A stretch of 64,000 bases of DNA from Holothuria scabra (lineage: Eukaryota > Echinodermata > Holothuroidea > Aspidochirotida > Holothuriidae), in contig CM074193.1 in NCBI GenBank assembly GCA_037179385.1, positions 47,273,082 to 47,337,081 of the forward strand, in the 5' to 3' direction. This document shows, in pieces, positions 33,530 through 45,500 of the stretch (the first letter of the stretch is position 1; each line of letters begins with the position of its first letter). A model generated the notes under the pieces. The model was not told the DNA's origin and made no database searches. It worked only from the letters and a program-made list of their open reading frames with translations. Made by a program: the position numbers and the translations under genes.

Positions 33530-36500
33530 GTAAAGAGGAAAATTTTCAATTTAATAAATCTTGGGGAAAACAGTTTTTTTAGTCCACAACAGTTGGCTGG
33601 TTACTACTCTACCCACTGTGCTGCTACTGAATACTCTGAACTGCTCAGTGACAACAAGCTGTCACAGGGCAAGTTAATGAGCCAGCCATGGAAAGGGACT
33701 AAGCAGAGAACAATAGCATTACCTAGCAACCAGAGTGAGTGGCAGAATAGCACAAATAGCAGCTTAGCTGCACACTTGGCTGGGACATATGAATGGCCCA
33801 TTGTTAGCAGAGCAAAGGGGCATAGTAAAGCTAGCTGCACACTACACGACTTTGCACACCGCAGCTGTACTCGATCATCCCTACAACTGTGATTGGCAAT
33901 TTTATACCAGTTTTAAGTCACACCGACTTAGTCGCAAAGAACCAACATGTTGGTTCTTCCCACCTGAAGTCGGCGAGACTTAAAACTTGTCTTGCAACTG
34001 CCAATCACAGTTAAACTCACACACATTATACGACTATTGGAGATGGGTCGATCAGGTTGACTTGCTATGTGCAAAGTCGTGTAAGTGTGTTGCTAGTTTT
34101 AGGATGATACCAGGATTGCCCAAGCTGCTTTAGCAAAGTTGACTATGCAGAGCATCATTCCACTCTGCATAGGGCTTGGACAGTGCAGCTGGGGATCTCA
34201 TTTCACACTCTGTGGCAGTCTGTACACACATTTAATAGTGGCCATTTTTCTCTAGTCTGCCATTTGCTGGGTACTAGGAAAAGCTATGCTCCCATACTGG
34301 GCTTATTTTTATAAGAAGTTCTTGACGTATACTGTGATAGATGTAGGGGATTTCTCCCTTCTTAAACCGACACATATTTTGATATATATCCTACTTAAGA
34401 GTTGATGACTGCCATTTAAATAACTGGCATTTATTCAAACAATAAAGTTCCACCCTGGTCAGTCATTGATGACTTGCCCAATTAGTTATGTTCCAATTAA
34501 GCATAGACCACATTTTGTGTGTCTATTAGGTTCAACCCAATACAAGCTATGTATCATGCTGTGTTTTAAGGTGTACTAGACAGGAGGAAGATTTAACAGT
34601 ACAAAGGAATCTGGGTTGAGGGAAGCCATTTCACCTTTATACAGAATGTTGTATGCCTCTGGAGTGATAATGACTGATTGTTCAAGCAGTATATTCTATG
34701 GACTGGAAGACAAGAGCAATGTTATTTGGACATGATAATTATATACATCTGTGTTATCTGCAGTGTTATAACCAGTGTATGCAGTGTGACCTCCCACAGT
34801 TAATTTTTGTTTAACTGTGGTTGAACTAATACCTTGACATTGTGTCTTTATATCCTCTGATTTACGTGAAGATCTAAAGAAGCGGAATATGGATGATGTA
34901 CATCACAAGCAATTTTTGAGCACTGTAAAAAAGTAATCCACTTCATTCTTAGTCTTCCCCTTTTACTACAATGAGACAGTCCATCTCCTGTGGAATGATC
35001 ACTGTCCAGTGCTTTCTGACTTTGTCTTTTTTGTTTTTGGGGTAGCACTGCATGTATCTCTTACCAACAATATTGCTTTGTAACTTCTGAGAGAGTTGTC
35101 ACTAACAACTAGTAACTAAGTTGTCCTTAGTAAATATCAGCACAGAGATTCCCCCAAACTTACCCAGTTTGGGAATCTATAAATGATACCTCATCTGGCA
35201 AATAGAAATAGATTGTTGAAACAAAGGCTGCCTCAGTGCTAAATTTATGTTCTAAGAAAACTCATATTATGACAGGAATTTTTTCTGTTGATGTGGTTTC
35301 AGGATTATGCAGAGGATACTATGAATGAATTATTGGGTATATATGGTTATGATGGTGTTGATAAGTCAATGACAGAAAACCTTCAACTTCATCATTTTGC
35401 TCCAGAAGATCAAGATGGTGCAAGTCCAGGTAATACAAGCTCTTGATACAAGAATGAAAATCATATTAATAAGATGACTTTTTTCTCCTGTATTCTATTA
35501 TATTGAAATGATTTCCCCACCCCTTACCTCAGGTCCCATGGATCAAAATGTCCCGTATCAATTGGAGTGTCCAGGACCACATTGCACAAATCCAAACATT
35601 AGGCAAAAATGAAGTTTTCCTTTTTGTTGGTTTTCCAAAAGAAGAAACTTAGTTCTCTCACTTTGACCAATCCAAAACTTAAGAGGGACTGTAGATTGCA
35701 AGGTCAGTATTGACTATCAGAAGCTATCAATATGAATGACTGACCATGCACCTTGTTTTATGTTGTTGCTGGAGACAAAGTCAGCAACAAGTTTTTTACC
35801 AATAGTATGGGTCATTAGATGTCTGATTGCAGTTCTGCAATATATTTTATGTAAAAAATGATTTTCCCAACCTAGGAAAAGTCATCTGACCAGTTATGTA
35901 TATTTCTGTATCGCCGCTTAAGTTTTAGATTTTTCCAGGTGTGCTACAAATAACACTCCTCAGGAAAGTAAGGAGCGTGGTAGGTGTACCGTTGTATTAA
36001 CATAAAAGATTGATATGAGCTCCCATCATCATCTAGGTGTGCAAAAATTCACACTCCTCACAGTGATTTGAGGAGAGAGATGGTGTTTGATTGCACTCCC
36101 ACACTTCAAATTCAAGGCCTGAAAAGTCAATCCCCTTACTAGGCTCCCATTGTTTGAACCTTAGTACTTAAGTGTCTAGTACAGCTGGCTCAGCAGCCAG
36201 CAGTATGTAGGAGGTACAAGCAGCAAAAATTCACTGTGATAATGAGGTATAGGGCTGTGCCAGTTAACTGGACGATGGACCAATCTGACTATTAACAGAT
36301 GTCTTATACCATTACTGTTAACGGACCAATCTGTCTGTTAAGAGATGACTTACACTGTTACAGTTAACGGACCAATCTGTCTGTTAACAGATGTCTTACA
36401 CCATTACGGTTAACGGACCAATCTGTCTGTTAAACAGATGTCTTATACCATTGCGGTTAACGGACCAATCTGTCTGTTAACAGATGTCATTGTGGTTAAC

Positions 36501-39500
36501 GGACCAATCTGTCTGTTAACAGATGTCTTATACCATTACGGTTAACCGTTTTTAGAATGACAATTTACTTAGTCTGCCGCTATGGCTCATTTGAACTAGT
36601 TTATGAGTCAACTGAGTAATGTAACTTGAAAAGTCATTAAAATTTCAAATGATAAGTGACTGATGGAGATTCTATTGTTAATTTCTCTGGCCAAACTTTG
36701 TGTGCATGACCCCTGAACCCTTCAATAGACACACCAAGCACAGCCCTTAGAAATCGGCAGTGCATTTCAGGCCTTGAGGTTTAGTTTTTCCAGGTGTGCT
36801 ACAAATTGCACTCCTCAGGAAAGTAAGGAGTGTGGTAGGTTTGCTGTTTTATTAACCTTCAATAGATTTATGTGAGCTCCCATCTTTATTTATGTGTGCA
36901 AAAAATCACTCTTAATCGCCATGGCACTAGCACGCCTCGAATTTCAAGGCCTGGCATTTGAGAGATGTAGTAAGTGCACTAAGAGAACTTGACTCAGTAC
37001 TTAGCAAACTTTTTATTACTGATGTGTGTTATATGTATGGGTGTGTATGAAAAGTCCTACTGAATTGACAGATCTTTTAACTTTAATCGAATAATTAACT
37101 TAGCAATTCTTGTTACTAATTTTGTGTCTTGTCCAACATTTGATAATTAGTAAACGATACATGCTTAAAAATTGGGAACCATTTATGGGATTTACAGGAA
37201 ATGTCCTGGCAAACATGAAAGGCTATAAAATGGATTGTCTTGAGTTTTTATTGCAATTCAATCTGCTCAGCTGTACTTTATGCTAAATTTTCCAAACTTC
37301 AAATATGTCTTTAGACTATGACTGGGGAACAAAAAGATATATTAAAAAATCTCCCCACTGTTGCTGACCAAAATATTTCATCATGCTTGACCTTTATGAA
37401 TTTCATAATTTTTCATTGTCAGTAGAAGTATAAAAAATTTAACCCAAAGAAATACAATGTTAAGCATGAATCAATTGCTGTCATGTTGTTGTATACTTGT
37501 TATTATATCAAATGGAACATTCCATGTTGAGTTTCACAAATAAATAAAAAATCATAATTAAATGAACAATGACAAACTGTGTGAAAGTACACACTTTGTT
37601 GGCTGGTTGAGCAGTGTACAACATTTGGGTATTGTGTAACTAATGTTGTACATAATCATACAATAATATAGAGGCATTTTGTGTTTGTAAAATTTCAAGA
37701 ATTTTGTCTTTCGACTTTGAAAAGTTTCTCCTTCATAATCAGAGAGAAACTTCACCAGTTCTGTAAGAAGGTACATTAAATTAAAATGTTATGGTATTGA
37801 ACAGAGGTGGGTGCAGCAATGAAAATGGGTAAATTTTTAATGTTACTATTTCAGTGTTTGACACAGAGCACACATGTAAAAGTGCATACGTGGGCATACA
37901 TGGCAGAGTACATACATACCACCACATCACACGACAGTCAGTTAACCAGTACAGTACACAAAGTAACATTCGGTTCTGCTGTATGCAGCCATTTACAGTG
38001 CATTTGTACAGATCGTTACCATGACAAACAGGTGCATGCTCTACATGTAGTGAACACTGCATCGTTTAAGCAAGCTGCATCAAAACAGCCGTGTCTGAGT
38101 GTTTCATGAATTGTCAGTCTTTGTATTTGACAATGGTATCCAGGATCAGGCTGACAAATACAACCGTTGGTGAAATGTTGAAAAGTTCGCATAATCTGAA
38201 CTAAATTTCAGCAAGTGCAGGATTTGCTTTTAGTGTTTTGATGGTGTGATTGTTTGGTAGTGTTTGAATGGTGTGGTTGATAGGTAGTGTTTTAATGGTG
38301 TGATTGTTTAGTAGTGTTATAATGTTTTATTTGTTTGGTAGTGTTTTAATGGTGTGGTTGTTTGGTAGTGTTTTAGTGGTGTGATTGTTTGGTAGTATTT
38401 TAATGGTGTGGTTGTTTGGTAGTGTTTTAATGGTGTGATTATTTGGTAGTGTTCTAATGGTAGTGTTCTAATGGTATGATTGTTTGGAAGTATTTTAATG
38501 GTGTGGTTGTTTGGTAGTGTTTAATGGTGTGGTTGTTTGGTAGTGTTTTAATGGTGTGATTGTTTGGTAGTGTTTTAATGGCGTGGTTGTTTGGTAGTGT
38601 TTTAATGGTGTGGTTGTTTTTGGTAGTGTTTTACTGGTGTAATTGTTTGGAAGTTTGTTAATGGTGTGATTGTTTGGAAGTTTGTTAACGGTGTGATTGT
38701 TTGGTAGTGTTTTAAATGGTGTGGTTGTTTGGTAGTGTTTTAATGGTGTGATTGTTTGGTACAGTTTTAACGGTGTGATTGTTTGGTAATGTTTTAATGG
38801 TGTGATTGTTTGGTAGTGTTTTAAATGGTGTGGTTGTTTGATAGTGTTTTAATGGTGTGATTGGTAGTGTTTTAATGGTGTGATTGTTTAGTAGTGTTTT
38901 AATGGTTTGATTGTTTGGTAGTGTTTTAAATGGTGTGGTTGTTTGGTAGTGTTTTAATGGTGTGATTGTTTGGTACAGTTTTAACGGTGTGATTGTTTAG
39001 TAGTGTTTTAATGGTGTGGTTGTTTGGTAGTGTTTTAATGGTGTGATTGTTTGGTAGTGGTTTACTGGTGTGATTGTTTGGTTGTGTTTTAACCGTTTTC
39101 CCATCTTTAGAAACTGGTGTTACTTGCTAGGGGTTCTATTACAGTGTTATTTGCCTAAACAGTGGTAATGTATACCCAGTGTATCATCAGTATGCACTTA
39201 AAAGCTCTATAATTCCAAGATAATTATGTAATTGTATTGTTAATCCTCAACTTCGTAGATCTCTCATATCTTTTAACTTTACGAGGGACTAGGGTTGTTT
39301 GAGTTAAATCAGGTTGATTAAAATCATGATTAAAATCGTGATTCTAATTGAAAAAAGTCATGATTTAATGAGAAAAATCTGATTTAAATCAGTTTATTTG
39401 ATTGTGGACTTGCCACCTGTCCTTCAATCTCCTTCACCCAGGTATGGCAAACATTATTCTTGTTCCAAGCTTGTAAGGCAAAAAATAAGTTCTAATTTTT

Positions 39501-42500
39501 CACTTTTGTTTTAAATTTATTGTAAGGTGCAGTTGGTCAGACAGTTGAGGAAGGTGTGACAGGGGTAACTGTTCACAAAGCAACAGATGAAACTTTGATT
39601 AAGAAACAAGGTAAGAAATATAGCTTTCTTTGTTCATCACAGATTGTTTATATAGCTTGCTTTCATTTTTTACTCCATCAGTCTATTTCCCTCAGTTTTA
39701 TTTTGTGTTTTAAGTGAAGGGTCTCTTTTGGAAACATATTTGTATTTTTTGGTCTCTCAAACCAGGGAGCTGTTTCTCAGAAGGAGTCGCAACAGTTGGT
39801 GTAATTCTATTATAGTATGCCCACTTCCTTGATCGAAAAATTATCAAGTATAAACTGTGGTTTAAGCTTTCTTGAAATTATTCCCTCTATTAAATGTTTT
39901 TTGTTTGATTGTACAATTATTACGATAACATTAGGATAAAAAACGATAATCGGTCATTTCAGACTCTAAAATTTATTAAAAAAACAACAAATTTTAAGCA
40001 ACAACTTTTCCCCTGCCAAGTTAAAAAAAGATGTGTTTTTGATTTTAATAACATAGAAACAATGTTCAGGTCTGGTAATTCCAAAACAAGTGGCTTCATT
40101 GGAAGGAGCCCTCAGGGGCATGGGAACTGGGGGAGGGGATACATTCCCTAATTTTTCCAAGAAAACAACGTGAATTCAAGGATATAAAGTAAAAGTTACC
40201 TCAATAAAGGATCACAAAGTTCTCCAAATCTTCAATCTCAAAATTGAACATGTCACACCATTTTGCTTGTAGAAGGCTTGAAAGGACAAGCATTTCTCAA
40301 AGGGAAAGGAGATGCCTGCCCCCTTTTACTTCTCAACAGGCCTGTGAAACTTTCATGCTTTCATGCTGATGTTTTGAAATCTGAGCAACTTCACTCTGCC
40401 CAAGAGCTACAATTTAAATTACATATATAGAATAGTAACAGAGGGGTGTATCTCCATGTGTTAGGTACACATGGTTAGTTCTATCAGCAAAGACATAGTG
40501 TTGTAATAATTTTCAGTAATTTGTTCACATTGTAACATGAACTTATTGCACGTGTGGTGAGAGGCATTTGTTGTTGTGTGAATTTACATGATACAAATGA
40601 TTTAATTGTTGGATTTTGAATCAGAGATAAAGAAGATGTGGTTTTGCATGCATATTGTTTGTGATGCATAAATTTGTCAGGTGTTACAGAGAGGGTCCAG
40701 TACTTGTTAATTAGTCCTCATTGGGTAGAAACCTGTTCCTGCCTACCTCTCTTTCAGTGAACCATATAGGATCGTAAGTAAAAGAGAAGAGATTCAATAA
40801 AATGTCCCACAAATGCAATATTTACTTTAAACATGAAATGACTGATAAGCTCTACAAGTCACAACTGATTGGCAGCCACTTGTGAGACTACTACATTCAA
40901 ATGATTTTATGTGCAAGAACAATAATTTTCGAGAGCTCATTGTAGAAGTTTCGGAAGTTTTGTAAAACCTTGTTCCATTGTAGAGCACCTTTGATTAAGA
41001 TTTTACTTAAGGTTGTGTATAAATGTAATTATAAATAAAGATTCCTGATCACAATAATAATAATAATAAAATCAGTATTCCAAACCAAACTGGTATTCTC
41101 AAATAGACATTGAAATGTATGAGAAGATGCAATGAAATATCTTTCAGTAACAGCTGGCTATTGGAGGAGAATATATTAAATTTCCTTAGTACTCCCTTTA
41201 TGAAGCCTTTTTTTGTGCTAACCTTGTTAACCAGTGAAAGCCAAGTGCAAAAATGCAGTATTTATTCACCTTGACAGACTCTGATAAGTTGTGGATATTC
41301 TTCCAAGTAACAGAACTCCCTGTTCAAAAAGCCACTTACAAGTGCATGTTGGACAAGTCCAACAATCAGTTTTATTTTAAAAGTACATACCTCTGTTGAA
41401 TTGCCAAATTTAAAGAACAGTACACATCTTTTTATTTGTACTCATTAATAGTTAAACTTTCTTGAAAAAAGTATTGTTCTATTACCGATGCGGACTGTTT
41501 TTTAATGTCTGTCACAGATTGCAAAGGTATGAGTAGTACAAGAATAAGGATATATTACACAATGTACCATTCTCAGGAAAATAATTCAGTTATGGCATTT
41601 TTCAATGGAAACTGGAATATGGCAAAAATAAATTTTTTGTCCATTGGTAAAAGGTGTTGTAAAAGATTCCCTTTAAAGAACTCTAAAAAATTGTTGTCCG
41701 TATAAGTAAATGTGTGTCTGTATGTTATCAAGCCTTCATGTTTATTGCAGAATGGATGATTATCTACTTGTTTATGCATGTTGCTAGATTCTGGTAGGTT
41801 TCTTTCCATTTATCATCTGTATCTCTGTTGACTTTGAATGGATTCCTTCTGGAAGAGAGTGTCAGCAACTAAAATTGTGGCATGACCATTAAGCAACTGA
41901 AGAATAGATACTGAAACAGGCATCTTCGATGGAGAATAAAACTTGAAGTATAAAAACAGGAAAAAAAAAAGAAAATCTACCTTTTTCAAAAACTTTGCTT
42001 GTAAATTCTCGTCAAATTTTTACACAAACCTTACCATGAAATCCTAAAAAAATATACACCTAAGTTGTCAGTCCTTCCGTCAGAGATGTGGAAATTATCA
42101 GGATGATCTATTTGAAGGAATGTGAACAAATCCATTGGTGGCAGGAAGCTTAATGGATTTACACCAAGATGGTGAATGCACAACTTATGCAGGGCTCTTT
42201 CATGTCAGGGTAACCCCTCCGTTGAGGTGACCCTGCCTTGTTCATACACCTTGATGTCATGGACCACATAGTGACAAAAGTGGCTTCAAGAACCAAAAAG
42301 GTTTGGTTCACCAGTCAGGAACGAGAATGTGCATTTTATATGAATATTTATATTATTGTGAATTCTAAGCCAATAGGGAGCACTAATGGAATAAAACATC
42401 ATTTTTGATCAAAACAACAATTTTTTGTTGAATTTGATTCTAACTTAGATGCTTAGCACATAAAATGATGACTGCATACTCTTCAAACATGATTGAATGC

Positions 42501-45500
42501 TCTGCGTTAGCATTATCTTGAATAACTTTTGAAAATATTCAGGATGCACCTGCTCAGAATAACAAAAGTCATAGGACATTGGTATAGGTATAATTACTAA
42601 TCTTGATGCACTGATCTCAAGGTGACCTATGTACCAGAGCTGTGATAATTATATGTGTGTTTGATTTAGCAGTTTGTAAATAGTTCGCGTTTATGTTTCT
42701 GCCCGATCTCGTTTGAGTTTTGTTTTTGTTTGTATGTGCCGTTTCAATGCACTTAAAAAGTATGTGTGTCAGCTGGATGCTCCACTCTCATTTAAAGTTA
42801 AAATAGTGCTACAGTGCTGTCTAGGATATATGTTACACCGCATCGGCGTGTGAACTCCGCATCGAGGTTTTAATGCTATTCTTTGAAACCTCAATTAGTG
42901 CTTACTAATCCTCTCAAAGGCTGCCGCCCATGCTACAACAATGGCCACCGAACCGGAGGCTCCTTTTGACAGTGACAAAAGGAACACAAAACCCCTTCCT
43001 GTTGAAAGAAGTCCTGCGCTAATCCCTCCTCTCAAGTCGATATTTGGTATTCCCTTCCAGTTATATGGAAGAACACCGGTAGGCCTACATGATAACGTAA
43101 TATAGGAATGCGTCTGTCGCTAAATCAAATGTGGACAGAACGCTTTGGTGAAGTGCGCTTGGGAGCTCCTCGGAGCTCTTTTGTGATTCGCAACCACCTT
43201 TCTCAAACACTAGTAAATTTGCGATGATTTTGAAAATGTGAGATTGTTTTCTCATGCTTAGCTTTCCATACATTAATTTTAACTAGTGTAGCTGTTATTG
43301 TTTAAGTAAATTTGAATTGACAAAAGGTTTTCCAAAATTTTCAATCTGCGCGGTACATGTCAGACAGGCATGCAGTGCATGCCGTACACCGCGGGACTGA
43401 TATTATTATCAGCCTTGCCTTCCCCTATAAGGTTGTATAGTCATTAATTGTTACGCCCGCAAATAGTGTGTTAATTATTTACTTAGCGCAGCAAGGATTA
43501 TACTCGTACGTAACTTCTGACGATTGCTCCGTATTTTTTTTTTAGTGGTATTATTCAGGACTTTCAAATGGTTATATATTCATGGCCAACGTTTCATAAA
43601 ATCCCACTCTTGCTGCACACGCAACATGTCATTACCCTAATGTCCCCGGAAAGAAATTATTTGCAAAGCTGGTCGTCCCGATGATTGCACTGCTTTCTTC
43701 CGGGTATAGGTCAACACCGAATTTGTGAAGAGAAAATATAGCCTAACACAGTGCGTACGCCATTCTGGGCATGCTTTTTCGACAAAAATACTGAGCCATG
43801 ATTTTGTTGCGAAAACATGCACTTTTTTAAAAAGTACACGCATTACCATGTGTGGTATGTTTAAAAATAATCTTTCGCCCACAACGACTTGGAAAATATG
43901 AACAGCCTCTTAACTTTTAAAGCAATTTAAATCCATCAAAATGGCGTCCGCCTTCTCCGCCAGTTTTGTGTTGTCAATGACGTATCAAACCTGCGTGGCA
44001 GGCTTAACACGTACACGCGGGTATATTCGGGTGCTACATTAGGCTTGAAATAAACGATAGAAAGAAAATGGAGATAGTTTCGCGGATTGGAACAGATCTT
44101 ATGCAGTATACGAACAAGTTTGAGCATGGAAGTACTAGGCTACCTCGGAGGTTTGAGCACCAGCGAAAGGTTAAAGGCAGTCATTCGTCACCCCAAACCA
44201 CAGTTTCAGTATACATACATCAAAACTCTCAATTGGTACAGCTCTTTGATTGGCATCACATTCAAACAATGCATCATAGCTAAATTACACAGCATGGGCA
44301 CTGAGAGTGTCTTGATTACACATTATGGACTTGTATGGCCACTGGGACAAGCCATGAAGCAATAAACTAGGATTGTGTCTGGATAAAGATGAGTTTTAGA
44401 TAAATGTGGGAGGGGCTAGAAGTAAGTAGGTTGGGAGAATTGGAACTGTGTGGGATGATGAAAATATGCCTTTAAACGTTATCACGGTAGCCCAAACGGA
44501 ATGAGCTGGAAAATGCCGTAAAAACAAAGAATCAACCTTGTAAAAGACTGCGGGCAATGTTCAGACATAAACAGGAGAAAGCAGTTTACTTGAAAATCTG
44601 CTTACCTTAAAAAAGATTATACTCCTTATGATTTTTCTCACTTTCTAGGTAGTAGTAAAAAAAAATCAAATATTGAATGTGATGTTGCCAAACTAGTTGT
44701 AGACCTAGGCCTACAATGACTGATAGAAGCCATTCCTGAATTATTATAAGGAACTTATTTGTGGGACCCGGGGCACTGCTGTCACAAGGCTCTTGGTTGT
44801 TAATTGTTATGTTAAACAGGAATGTTCTTCAGTGGTAAAGAAAATACATCGGCCTACATTTTGTGATGCACCGAGTCCGGTAACGCTCATAACGTGATGA
44901 CATAGGTCTATTGGCCCACAGCTATAATCACATTATTCACGTCTTGTTGTCTAGAACATAAGGGGGTCTCCTTAATGTTCCCAGGGTCCGAAGTTTCCAA
45001 GGTTCAAAGTTCACCGTTTCCGTAGGCTACATCTCGATGACGGCGATGACTACAAGGTTGGTTATTCCTGGGGTCAATGTTCCCTGAATTGTGGATGCCC
45101 CCAAGATTCTGGGGAACTGAAGCGCGGGAAGAGTGAACCTGGGAATTGGGAACATTGACATAGCCTCGCATTTGGTCCTGTTCATTGCAGTTAGGGAAGG
45201 TCTCCCTGCCCTTTATTCCGAAACCACTTTGTTCGGACCACAAGACTTCCTATACATGGACAGAGCATACTGCACGGAACATTGTCACTACCGTTCATGT
45301 GAGAAAAGACGTAGCATCATATGGTTGTCAATGGCATTTTGTGAAGGTTTGGACTTGCTGAAGTAAATCAAGAGATTTTGTAAGAAGGTTGATTTATTTT
45401 TACGAAACAGTGGAACGTAAGGTCAAAATCACTACACGTATTGCAGAAATATGATAGGGCCTATTATTTCCCATTGAAGTTTCATTTTTGTTTAAAATAT

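Noticed and set aside
33530..33892. Extension of SOBP exon 1 reading frame to 162 codons
   Set aside because: It reads through a strong GTAAAG donor into the MITE; the family match resumes only in exon 2 at 35,303.
36251..36551. CRISPR-like array (regular repeats about 45 bp apart)
   Set aside because: There are no unique spacers; the whole unit is repeated, and the context is an animal intron.
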